Shown: piece after piece, positions 18,550 through 27,770 of the stretch
Layout: each line of letters opens with the position of its first letter
Numbering within the stretch: the first letter of the stretch is position 1
Assembly (NCBI GenBank): GCA_963721365.1
Contig: CAVRJE010000015.1
Coordinates: 62,001 to 126,000 of the forward strand
Direction: 5' to 3'
Origin: CAIQPS01 sp963721365
GTDB taxonomy: Bacteria; Actinomycetota; Thermoleophilia; RBG-16-64-13
DNA: 64,000 nt
Notes under the pieces: model-generated
Database searches by the model: none
Told to the model about the DNA's origin: nothing
What the model saw: the letters and a program-made list of their open reading frames with translations, nothing else
Position numbers and translations under genes: made by a program

Positions 18550-19611
18550 TCACTCCCACCCATGTACCACATTCAGGTCTTCGCCACACGCGCCGCAACG
18601 GCCGTCTTTGACCAGCAGGTTCACCGCCCTCTGCTCGTCCCGTACGATGACGGTGCGAGCACAGCGGGGACAGACCGTGTTCCTACCCGGGTGCCCGGGA
18701 ACGTTCCCCACATACACGAAGCGCAGTCCCTCCCCCTTGCCGAGCAGGACGGCGCGCTCGAGGGTCTTGATGGGAGTCGCGGGGAGGTAGGACAGCTCAA
18801 ACTCGGGCAAGAAGCGGGTCACGTGCCACGGAGTCTCGGGGCCGAGGGCGTCGCACACCCAACTCGCCATCGCCCGGACGCTCGCGTCGTCGTCGTTCAC
18901 GCCCGGGACGATGTTCGACACCACCTCCACGTGGCAGCCGTGCTTCTCCTTGGCCCTCACAGCCGCGGCCAGGGCCGGCGCGGGGTCCTTCACCTTGGTC
19001 ATGCGGGCCCAGCCTTCGGCGTTCGCGGCTTTGAGATCGAACTTGAAGGCCTCTACCACGGGGCCCACGAAATCGACGGCCGCCTCGGTCAGGTAGCCGG
19101 CGGTGACGAAGGCGGTATACAGCCCGGCCTCCTGGAACGCCGCGCAGACGTCGTGGACGTACTCGATCCACACGGCGGGATCGTTGTAGGTGAAGGCCAC
19201 TCCGGACAACTTGTGGCGCCTGGCGAGGGCGACGGCCGCGTCGGGGGAGAGCTCGGAAAGCCGGGCGGTCTCGTTGCGCGCGTTCGCGTGGGATATCTGC
19301 CAGTTCTGGCATCCGATGCAGAGGACGTTGCACCCGTAGCACCCCAGGGAGAGGGCGCGCGTGCCCGGATGGAAGTGGAAAAGCGGTTTCTTCTCGATCT
19401 CGTCGCTGATGACGCTTGCCGGCCGCCCGTAGGTAAGGCTGACCAGGCGGCCGTCCCGCGCTCCTCGGGCCCTGCAGAGACCCTCGGCGTTCTCCCGGAT
19501 GACGCAGAGGTGGGGGCACAGCGTGCAGCGGACGCCGTCCGCCGCAAGCTCCTCGAAAAGGGCCGGGCTGGACGAGGGGCGAGTGGGTGCTGCGTCGCTG
19601 TCGGGACTCAT
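18550..19611 (-). CDS. amrS: AmmeMemoRadiSam system radical SAM enzyme (AmrS)
   Basis: 353 aa, intact. Start ATG 19611. The radical SAM cluster motif is LGCYGCNVLCIGCQNWQIS, an AmrS-type variant. An N-terminal CTLCPHLCVI segment and a C-terminal zinc-ribbon-like pair (CPRCAR and CGACGE) complete the protein. FTYNDPAVWIEY, FKFDLKAANAEGWARMTK and EVVSNIVPGVNDD are conserved AmrS segments. The AmrS family works with AMMECR1 and Memo-like proteins in an unassigned RNA- or small-molecule-modifying pathway; neither partner gene is next to it here. The gene just downstream encodes the RsbW-like protein. Confidence 0.88.
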   Translation of the reverse strand: MSPDSDAAPTRPSSSPALFEELAADGVRCTLCPHLCVIRENAEGLCRARGARDGRLVSLTYGRPASVISDEIEKKPLFHFHPGTRALSLGCYGCNVLCIGCQNWQISHANARNETARLSELSPDAAVALARRHKLSGVAFTYNDPAVWIEYVHDVCAAFQEAGLYTAFVTAGYLTEAAVDFVGPVVEAFKFDLKAANAEGWARMTKVKDPAPALAAAVRAKEKHGCHVEVVSNIVPGVNDDDASVRAMASWVCDALGPETPWHVTRFLPEFELSYLPATPIKTLERAVLLGKGEGLRFVYVGNVPGHPGRNTVCPRCARTVIVRDEQRAVNLLVKDGRCGACGEDLNVVHGWE

Positions 19612-19837
19612 TGGTGCTCCGGGATGGTGGTCGTGTACGGTCGCATTTCGCGGAGGATGCCCCACGATCGAGCGCGAAGTATACCTTTGCAGACCTTTTT
19701 TGCCCCACATCGTTAGACACAGGAGGGCTGTCGTGGTATGAATTCATTGTGCGGTATGGCCATACAAGGCCGGGCCCGACGCGGGTAGGCAACCTGCCCG
19801 GGCGAAATACCCGGCGAAAATCCAGGAGGTGGGGTAG
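19612..19837 (+). promoter_or_regulatory. Leader of the ABC transporter operon: palindrome and two overlapping hairpins
   Basis: Region between the divergent AmrS gene and the transporter operon. GTATGGCCATAC at 19754-19765 is a perfect palindrome, a possible repressor site. Hairpin 1 pairs GGGTAGG (19783-19789) with CCTGCCC (19793-19799). Hairpin 2 pairs CCGGG (19798-19802) with CCCGG (19810-19814) around CGAAATA. They share bases 19798-19799 and so compete. They end 9 bp before the strong ribosome-binding site AGGAGGT (19824-19830). No known riboswitch class matched by eye. Confidence 0.45.
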
Positions 19838-20787
19838 TTGAAGAAGTTTCATGTCCTTTCGATCGCGCTGATCGTGCTCGCGCTGATCGTCCTTCCGGTG
19901 GCGACCGGATGCGGCGGCACCACGACCACGACAGCGGCCGCCGACGTACGACATCACCAAGATCGTGGCCGGGATCAAGGTGGATGACAAGGCCGCGGCC
20001 ACCGTGCCGGACAAGTACAAGACCGACGAGCGTCAAGGTGGGCCGCGACTGCTCCGTATCCGCCGTGGGAGATGTTCGTCGGCGAGACCGAACAGTTCAC
20101 CGGTTTTGACTACGACCTGGGCCAGGCGATCGGCGCCAAACTGGGGATCAAGTTCGAGTTCATCAAGGCCTCGTTCGACGGCATCCTCATCGGCATCCAG
20201 GCCGGCAACTACGACGTCGCCATGTCGGGGATGTACGACAACAAGTTCCGCCAGGAGACCGTCGACTTCGTCGACTACGCGCAGGACGGCACGGCGCTCC
20301 TCGTGTTGAAGGGCAACCCGGAGGGGATCAAGGGTGTCGCGGACCTGGCCGGCAAGATCAGTCGGCTGCGAGAAGGGCACCACGCAGGCGGCCGCGCTCG
20401 CTACGCTCAACGAGCAGTTCAAGGCCGAGGGCAAGCCCGAGATGACCATCAACGAGTTCCCCGATCAGCCGGCGGCGCTGCTGGCGGTCCAGAGCGGCAA
20501 AGTCGTCGCCGACCTCACCGACGCGTCGACCGCGGGCTACATCGCGGTGACTACCGACAACGGCGCGACGTTCGAGGTCATCATGGACCCGAACCCTCCG
20601 GCACGACTGGGCGACCCAGCCGGACGGCATCGGGGTGCTCAAGGGCAACACCGGCCTGCGTGACGCCATCCAGAAGGCCCTGCAGGCTCTGATGGACGAC
20701 GGCACCTACAAGACCATCATCGGCCACTACGGCATCCAGCCGATCGACAAGGCCACCATCAACGCGGGCACGCAGCCCGGCACGTGA
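19838..20787 (+). CDS. Polar amino-acid ABC transporter, substrate-binding lipoprotein, frameshifted
   Basis: Start is TTG 19838, placed by AGGAGGT seven bases upstream. MKKFHVLSIALIVLALIVLP is the signal, and VATGCGG the lipobox, so the protein is a membrane-anchored lipoprotein. The SBP_bac_3 fold follows: TGFDYDLGQAIGAKLGIKFE, KASFDGILIGIQAGNYDVAM, GMYDNKFRQETVDFVDYA, then KGTTQAAALATLNEQF and ADLTDASTAGYI. Forward frameshifts lie near 19946, 20031, 20056, 20360 and 20600. Binds a polar amino acid or related compound outside the cell for the permease and ATPase encoded next. Ligand not determined. Confidence 0.85.
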
Positions 20788-20799
20788 TAGACAGACAAC

Positions 20800-21791
20800 G
20801 TGGCACCTGACCCGCGAATCGGAGATGCTCCGCAGGTAGTCAATCACCACCGCGGGTCGGGCGCGCACCACGAGCGACCCGAGGCGATCAAAGCGGTCCC
20901 AATCAGACATTGGGGCCGCTGGATCGCCTCGGTCGTCATCCTCTACATCTTCGTGGCGCTCATCTATTCGCTCGCGAAGAACCCGCGCCATCCAGTGGGA
21001 GCACGATAGGGGACTATCTATTCAGACCGCTCGTCTTGGAGGGCGCCCTCAGGACCCTCGAGCTCACGTTCATCGCCATGGTCATCGGCATCATCGGCGG
21101 GACGATCCTCGCCGTGATGCGGCTCTCGGACAACTACGTGCTCTCGTGGATGTCGTGGTTGTACATCTGGTTCTTCCGCGGGACGCCGGTGTTCGTGCAG
21201 ATCCTGATATGGGGCTTCTTCGGGATCCTCTATCCCGACGTCTTCCTGGGTCTGCCTTTCACCGGCCTGGTCTTTGGGGACATAGAGACCAATCGTCTCA
21301 TCGGGGGCTTCGTCGCCGCCATACTGGCGCTCGGACTGAACGAGGCGGCCTACGCGGCCGAACTGGTGCGCGCCGGCATCATCTCGGTCGACAGAGGTCA
21401 GACCGAGGCGGCGCAGTCGCTGGGGATGTCTCCCGGGCTGACCATGCGCCGCATCATCTTGCCGCAGGCCATGCGGGTGATCATCCCGCCGATGGGCAAC
21501 GAGACCATCTCGATGCTCAAGACCACCGCGCTGGTCGCAGTCATCTCCGGCAGGGAACTCATGACGAACGTCCAGACCATCTACTCGCAGAACTTCAAGA
21601 TCATGCCCCTGCTCTTCGTGGCCTGCATCTGGTACATCTTCTTCACCACGCTGCTCACGATCGGGCAGCACTACCTCGAGCGCCACTTCGGCAAGGGCTT
21701 CGGGGAGAAGGAGACCGAGTCGGCGGAGAAGCGGGCGCTGAAGCGGCTGCAGCAGAAGGGAGGCGACGTCAATGAGCCCGGAAACTTCTGA
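20800..21791 (+). CDS. Polar amino-acid ABC transporter, permease
   Basis: HisM/GlnP-type integral membrane subunit. The GTG 20800 start gives a cytoplasmic N-terminus of about 40 residues, a first helix (WIASVVILYIFVALIYSLA), one forward frameshift near 20993, then the core with helices such as LEGALRTLELTFIAMVIGII. The ATPase-contact (EAA) loop reads ALGLNEAAYAAELVRAGI, with RGQTEAAQSLGMS and ILPQAMRVIIPPMGNE conserved. Final length about 330 aa, longer than average because of the N-terminal segment and charged C-terminus. The gene overlaps the ATPase gene by 20 bp. Confidence 0.9.
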
Positions 21792-22602
21792 TCGCGCGCC
21801 TCATTTCTTGCTCGATGACGCCTGGCGGCGTCGTCGGGGCAGCCGATGGTCAAGGGCGAGCAGGTGTGGAAGTCCTTCGGCAAACTGGACGTGCTCAAGG
21901 GCGATCGACTTCGTGGTCAAGCCGCGGGAGACGTTCGTCCTGCTCGGGCCCTCGGGCGGCGGCAAGTCCACGCTCCTGCGCTGCATCAACCACCTGGAGA
22001 AGATCGACGCCGGCCGGCTGTGGGTCGACGGCGAGCTCATGGGCTACAGGGAGAAGGGGGACGTCCTGCACGAGATGCACCCGCGCGACGTCTCCCGCCA
22101 GCGCGCGAAGATCGGCATGGTCTTCCAGCGGTTCAACCTGTTCCCGCATCTGACGGCCATCGAGAACGTGATGGAGGCGCCCATCCGGGTCAAGAAGACC
22201 GACAAGAAGCAGGCGGAGTCCGATGCCGAGAAGTTGCTGTGCGAGGTGGGTCTGGCGGAGAAGCTCGACGTCTACCCGGCGCAATTGTCCGGCGGCCAGC
22301 AGCAGCGGGTCGCGATCGCCCGCGCCCTCGCCATGAAGCCCAAGCTGATGCTGTTCGACGAGCCCACGTCGGCCCTCGACCCCGAACTGGTGGGTGAGGT
22401 GCTCGACGTGATGAAGAAGCTCGCCCACGAGGGCATGACCATGGTAGTGGTCACCCACGAGATCGGCTTCGCCAAAGAAGCGGCCGACGGGGTCGCGCTG
22501 ATGGACGGCGGCGTCATCGTGGAGATGGGCCCCCCCGAGCAGGTCCTCGTCAATCCGAAGGAAGAGCGGACCAAGCTCTTCCTCTCCAAGGTCCTGAGCT
22601 AG
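21772..22602 (+). CDS. Polar amino-acid ABC transporter, ATPase
   Basis: About 275 aa. Walker A is LLGPSGGGKSTLLRCINHLE (21940-21995). The Q-loop is MVFQRFNLFPHLTA, the ABC signature LSGGQQQRVAIARALA, Walker B LMLFDEPTSALDPEL and the switch VVTHEIGFA. The family insertion with EKGDVLHEMHPRDV before the Q-loop is as in GlnQ/HisP-like subunits. The N-terminal 40 residues carry three forward frameshifts (near 21822, 21846 and 21902); bridging them gives VKGEQVWKSFGKLDVLKG, a normal start of the domain. Powers import together with the two genes upstream. Confidence 0.92.
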   Translation: MSPETSDRAPHFLLDDAWRRRRGSRWSRASRCGSPSANWTCSRAIDFVVKPRETFVLLGPSGGGKSTLLRCINHLEKIDAGRLWVDGELMGYREKGDVLHEMHPRDVSRQRAKIGMVFQRFNLFPHLTAIENVMEAPIRVKKTDKKQAESDAEKLLCEVGLAEKLDVYPAQLSGGQQQRVAIARALAMKPKLMLFDEPTSALDPELVGEVLDVMKKLAHEGMTMVVVTHEIGFAKEAADGVALMDGGVIVEMGPPEQVLVNPKEERTKLFLSKVLS

Positions 22603-22611
22603 GAGGCCTAG

Positions 22612-23276
22612 CTAGGACTCCGCCGGCTCCTCCGGCTGCCCGGCCGTCCCGTTGTCGCCGCCGGCGCCAGCGCCAGAATCCCCAGCCGATCAGAGCCAGT
22701 ACCACCACGCCCAGGACGATGTAGAAGATGTGGTTGTAACGGCTGAACGTCTCCTGCAAACTGGCCCAGGGATCCTCTCCGGCGGCTTTGCCGGCCGCGT
22801 AGCCCAGGTACGCCAGCCCCGCGTTCCAGATGACCGAGCCAAAAAGAGAATAGAGCAAGAATTTGGCGAACGGCATCTTTGCGATCCCCGCAGGCAGGGA
22901 GATGAACGTGCGGATGCCGGGCATCATGCGGGTAAAGAAGACGGTCGCCGGGCCGTAACGGACGAACCACCGGTCGGCCCTGTCGAGGTGATGGGCCGAG
23001 ACTCCGCACGTAGCGCCCGTAGCGCAGGAAGAGGGCCCTGCCGCCGTAGCGCCCCACTCCGTAGGCGATGCTCGAGCCGATGAGGTTCGCCAGCGTCGCG
23101 ACGAGGATCACCATCCAGAGTTCGGTATGGCCCTGAGCGGCGAGAAAACCCCCGTACGGCACGACGATCTCGCTGGGGATGGGGATGCAGGCGCTCTCCG
23201 CGATCATCGTGACGAACACGATGAGCAGCCCGTGATTCTCGAGCAGCGGTATAAGCCAGTTCTGAAAGAAGCTCAT
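22612..23276 (-). CDS. DedA-family membrane protein
   Basis: About 220 aa. Starts MSFFQNWLIPLLENHGLLIV, with the DedA segment ESACIPIPSEIVVPYGGFLA, then ANLIGSSIAYGVGRYGGRA, and after a forward shift near 22999 the motif FFTRMMPGIRTFISLPAGIA and helix FLLYSLFGSVIWNAGLAYLG. A C-terminal transmembrane helix (IFYIVLGVVVLALIGWGFW) is followed by an Arg-rich end and, with one more shift, the acidic tail ending at 22612. DedA proteins are lipid flippases/undecaprenyl-phosphate recycling candidates. It converges on the ABC transporter operon, with a short gap. Confidence 0.88.
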
Positions 23277-23313
23277 GGTCGGGGATTCTACCTCATGCCG
23301 CGTAGGCCAGACG

Positions 23314-24144
23314 TCAGTCGAAGCCGGCCTCGGCCGGCCGGCGTGGCAGCTGCGACAGCCCGTACTCGAAGCATTCCCGCAGGCGGTCTTCGAGCTCCTC
23401 GTACGTGGGCCGATCACCCCGGCCGGCAAACCGGTGCCTCAGATCTTGCTCCACCTGGCCGGCGAGATGCGTGGTGTCGTCATCGAGCCGGTGCATGAAC
23501 TCCGCAGCTGCCCAGGTGCTCCCAGAGGACGGTCAGGTAGACCCGTGCGGCCTCGAAGGCCTCTGTGGGATCGGCGATGCCGGGCGAAGCCAGCTCGAGG
23601 AAGTACGCCGTGAAGGCCCGCTTGAATGCCAGCCGCAGCGACTGTAGGGAGCCCGCCGGCATACCGGCGGTCAACGAGTGTAGGCCACCTCTTGCCAGGA
23701 CGGGTGAGGAGGAGGCCCTATCCGCCTCGACCGATGCCCCGTCGGGAAGTAGACGAACGCGCCCGCTTCGTCCTCGAACGCCACCTCGAGCTGCCCCTCG
23801 ATGAGCCGGAGGTCGAGCCAGGCGCTGCGGAACACGAGCTCGCGCAGCCAGTACACAAGGCACTCCCCGTGAAGGGTGAGAACGTCCTCGCCCCGCTCGA
23901 GCAGATACTCGCCGAGCGAACTCACCGGGAATTCGATGGTGCCGCCCGCAACGAGCTGCACCAGGTCGGCGCACTCGTCGTGGCGCAGCAGACCGGGTTC
24001 GACCAGACCGAGCTCCACCGCCGCCATCTCGACCCTCTGGGCGAAATCGATGCTGTTGAACCCGTACCTGAAACTGCGAAATTCCAGGATGTAGTCTTCG
24101 CCCGAGGAGTAGTTGGGGTGGGTGTGCCTGTTCTCAGCTGCCAT
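23314..24144 (-). CDS. Hypothetical protein, conserved-looking, no domain recognised
   Basis: Starts MAAENRHTHPNYSSGEDYIL at ATG 24144. About 275 aa after bridging two forward frameshifts (near 23745 and 23508). The frames join smoothly: AFVYFP continues to FKRAFTAYFLELASPGIADP and then to THLAGQVEQDLRHRF, and the protein ends LPRRPAEAGFD. It is soluble, acidic in the middle, with Trp/Tyr-rich strands (LVYWLRELVFRSAWLDLRL). I do not recognise a family. It is divergent from the LppX-like lipoprotein gene and follows DedA's start region by 37 bp on the same strand. Confidence 0.6.
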
Positions 24145-24267
24145 CGAGATCCCCTGTGAAGCCGGCAAGAATGTTGCCGCGCAATTGTAGCAGGCGCGGC
24201 GACGGGGCGGCGAAATACGCGGTGCCGGGCGCTTGTGCGCTTCGGAGCCAGGCCGCATAATGGCGCT

Positions 24268-24972
24268 ATGAGACGAGCCTGGCACCGCCCGTTCGCCGTT
24301 GTGACCGCGTTGATCGTGGGCCTGGTCGCGCTGTCTTTGTACGGGTGCGGGGGAGCGAGCCAGGACGTGGACCCGCAGGCCGTTCTCGCCTCCTCCGCGG
24401 CCGCGATGCAGCAGATCAAGGGCTTCCACTTCGTCTACGAGGTCCACAAGCCGGCCAATAGCAAGCCAAGCACCGGTTTGGAGATCGCCCGGATAACCGG
24501 CGACGTGAATTCTGAAGGCAGCATGCAGGCGGCGATCGACGTGACTCAGGGCGGTATCCCGCTGACCCTGAACTTCGTGCAGGTCGGGCGACACCCAGTA
24601 CCTGCAGCTCGGACAGTGGCAGACGATCCCCATGGAGTCGAGCCCGATAGGCAAGCTCAGTCTGGGGGCAGGCACGATCCAGATCCTCCAGCGGATCACC
24701 GAGGCGAAGTACGTGGGCGAGGATACTAAGGGCGGCGTCAAGTGCTACCACATCACGGGGAATGTCGCGGCTGCCGAGGTCAAGGCCATCGCGGCAGCCG
24801 TGGACACCACCAGACGCCATTCCCCATCGATATCTGGATCGGGGTCGCCGACAGCTACGTCTACGAGGTGGATATTCACGGGCCCGCTACCGCCGACGAG
24901 CCTAAGGGCACGTGGCGCAGCATCGTCCTTTCCAAGCACGACGTCTACGTAGAGATCAAGGCTCCCATATAA
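24268..24972 (+). CDS. LppX/LprAFG-like lipoprotein
   Basis: Start ATG 24268. Signal peptide and lipobox: helix VVTALIVGLVALSLYGCGG, so Cys is lipidated. The body has the LppX/LprAFG arrangement: LASSAAAMQQIKGFHFVYEV, a segment on vesicle-like strand IARITGDVNSEGSMQAAID, and a middle region QLGQWQTIPMESSPIG after a forward shift near 24592. The C-terminus PIDIWIGVADSYVYEVDIHG follows a second shift near 24815. In Mycobacterium, LprG (with the exporter Rv1410) and LppX carry lipids or lipoglycans to the outer envelope. Here the next gene, 2 bp on, is an MFS exporter of the same kind. Confidence 0.85.
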
Positions 24973-24974
24973 CC

Positions 24975-26605
24975 GTGACTCCCCAGGACTGCCGACCGGA
25001 AGCCGGCGAACAAGTCATTGTCGCGAGGAGCGACCCTCGCCATGGTGGCGCTGTGCGCCGCCGTCTTCGTGGCGGCGCTCGATCAGACCATGGTGCTCAC
25101 GGTCATGCCGTCGATCATGCGCTCGCTGTACATCGACGTGCGCAACCTCAACGACGCCGGCTGGATCATCACCGCCTACCTGCTTGGCTACACGATCGCG
25201 ATGCCGCTTTTCGGGAGGCTGGCCGACGTCTGGGGCCGCCGCCCGACGACGATACTCGCGCTCGCCCTCTTCATGGTGGGGAGCGCGCTGTGCGTCTTCC
25301 TCACGCGGCTCGACCTCTTCGTGGCGGCCCGAGTGGTCCAGGCGGCGGGCGGAGGGGCGCTCGTCCCGATCGCGATGGCGGCCGCCGCCGACATGTTCCC
25401 GTTGGCCCGCCGCGCGCTGGTGCTGGGCATCATCGGCGGAGCAGCCGAGGCCGGCGGCGTGCTCGGTCCGCTCTACGGCGCCGCGCTGTCGATGGCCTGG
25501 AGTTGGCGCCTCATCTTCCTGGTGAACATCCCGCTCTGCCTGCTACTTGATGCCGGTCTGCTGGCGGCTGCTGCGACCGGGGGCCGCTCCCTCGTACTAC
25601 GACGCCGAGGCGGCCACCGAGGTCGAGGCACCGGGGGCTCGCACCGACACTGGTGGGAGAGAGGCCGAGTGGACTACCTCGGCGCGGCGCTCATGGCCAT
25701 CTCTCTCGCCGGTATCACCATCGGGCTGGGCACGGGGACGCAGTTGGTGGGCGACTCCAACACGGGCACGCCGGTACGCTGGCCCTGGCTGCTGGTCGCG
25801 GCGCTGGCCTTCACGGCGTTCATCCTCTGGGAGCGGCGCACGGAGCGGCCGCTCATCCGTCTGGATCTGTTCCGGAAGCCGCCCTTCGCCGCCGCCAACA
25901 TCGCTCACTTCCTGGTGGGAGCGGCGCTCATCATCGGGATGGTGGAGATCCCGCTCTACGCCAACACCCTCTTCGGCCTCACCGAGATCGGGAGCGGGCT
26001 CTTGCTTATCCGCCTGACGCTGATGATCCCGGTCGGCGCAGTGCTCGGCGGCTGGCTCGCGGACTACATCGGCTACCGGAATACGGCGATCGTCGGCTTC
26101 CTGGTGGCCTGCGGAGGATACCTCCTGGTCAGCCGCTGGCCGATCGACCCGTCGAATCTGCGCATGACCCGGGACCTGCTGATCAGCGGACTCGGCTTCG
26201 GGCTGGTGGTGGGACCGATCGGCGCGACGGTGACGTCCGCGTCGGGCGACAGGTGGATGGCTACCGGTTCCGCCCTGGTGACGGTGTCCCGGATGGTCGG
26301 GATGGTCATCGGGCTGTCGGTGCTCAGCTCGTGGGGTGTCCGGCGCTACAATTCGCTCTCGGCCGACATCATCATCCCCATCGTGCGGCCCGACGGGCTC
26401 ACCGACGCTCAGTGGCAGGGGATCCAGGACGCGGCGGCGGCCGCCATCGACCAGGCCCTCCACACCGTGTTCAGCAACTTCTTCCTGATCGCGGCCAGTG
26501 ATCATCGGTCTGGCCGTCATCCCAGCGTTCTTCTTCTACAACAAGAGCGGCCGGGGGCGAGCAAGCTACCGTTCCTGCCTCACTGAGAGGGGCAGCGCCG
26601 GATAG
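24975..26605 (+). CDS. MFS drug/lipid exporter (DHA2/EmrB-like), paired with LppX-like lipoprotein
   Basis: About 540 aa. GTG 24975 gives a short N-terminus; one forward shift near 25020 leads into LAMVALCAAVFVAALDQTMV, the first helix with the DHA2 motif LDQT. Helices include WIITAYLLGYTIAMPLFG and GRLADVWGRRPTTILALALF (MFS motif A). A variable loop near 25550-25680 is disturbed by three forward shifts. The C-terminal end needs one more (near 26500) to give VIIGLAVIPAFFFYN and stop 26605. The pairing matches Rv1410-LprG of mycobacteria, exporters of triacylglycerides or lipoglycans (inference). Confidence 0.88.
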
Positions 26606-26694
26606 CTGACCGGCGGAGCTTGCTGAATCGGCGCCGCATCGTGTCCGCACTCTCGGCTAGAATGGGGCCGGGCGAGCTATCAAGCGAGGACAGC

Positions 26695-27770
26695 ATGAAC
26701 GAGGATCAACTCGATCTGGGCGCTCCGTTCGAACCCCGGTCATCCGAAAAGTCGGCGCGCGCCGCGGACGCGCGGGTAGCCGTGTGCGACCTGGTCCCGG
26801 GCACCGGCGTCGAAGGCGTGTACCTGCTCTCCTCCAAGGAGACCCGTCAGACCAGGCAGGGCAAGCCCTTCTTCAAGTTGCGGGTGGGCGACCGCACCGG
26901 CACCGTCGACTGCACGGTGTGGGAGGTCGGATGCGGTCGCCCCGGGAGTCAAGGTGGGGGACCTGGTGACGGTCTGCGCCCGGGTCACGGAGTACCAGGG
27001 CAAGGCCCAGTTGGAGGCCATGAGCGTGGTCGCGGCACCTGCCGGCGCCTCGCACCCCCGGGATTTCCTTCCCTCCACCTACCGCGACATCGAGGAGTTG
27101 AGGGGGTTCCTCCAGTTCCATATCGGCTCGGTGTACGACCGCGACTACTCCGCCCTGCTCGAACGCATCTTCGGTGACGAGGCCTTCTTCGAGATCTTCA
27201 CCACTGCCCCGGCGGCCAAGGTCTATCACCACGCCTACCTGGGCGGTCTCGTGGAGCACACCGTCGTCGGTCGCCGAGACGTGCGACTTCGTGGCCCAGC
27301 AGTACGGCAGGGTGGACCGCGATCTGCTTCTCACGGCCGCACTCCTCCACGACATCGGCAAGACGCGGGAACTGGCTTTCGAGACCACCATCGATTTCAC
27401 CGACGCCGGCAAGTTCCTGGGCCACGTCATCCAGGGGGTCATGCTGGTATCCGAGAAGGCCGCCGAACTGCCGTCGTTCCCCGAAGCCAAGCTCCAGCAA
27501 CTGCTCCACTGCATCGTCAGCCATCACGGTGAGCTGGAGTGGGGCTCGCCCAAGCGCCCCAAGACCATCGAGGCGCTCATCCTTCACCACGTGGACAATC
27601 TCGACGCCAAGGTCAAGGGCTTCCTGGAGATCGTCGACGGGTCGCGCGACGCTCCCTGGACGGATCTGCGCAACCTCTTCCGCAGGCCGCTCCACGTGCC
27701 CCGAGCGACGCACCAGGAGGATGACTTCCTGCCACCCGGTGAGGACGACTTGGGAGGAGCGACCTCCTAG
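26695..27770 (+). CDS. YhaM-like 3'-5' exoribonuclease (OB-fold + HD)
   Basis: Start ATG 26695. The N-terminal OB-fold (tRNA_anti type) shows LSSKETRQTRQGKPFFKL and GDRTGTVDCTVWEV; after a forward shift near 26935 comes VKVGDLVTVCARVTEYQGKAQ. The HD phosphohydrolase domain begins VYHHAYLGGLVEHT, shifts near 27267, then LLLTAALLHDIGKTREL (the HD pair) and GHVIQGVMLVSE, with LLHCIVSHHGELEWGSPKRP. This is the pattern of YhaM/CBF1, which trims single-stranded RNA or DNA. About 355 aa. Convergent with the Ala/Pro-rich gene; the two stops are adjacent. Confidence 0.87.
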
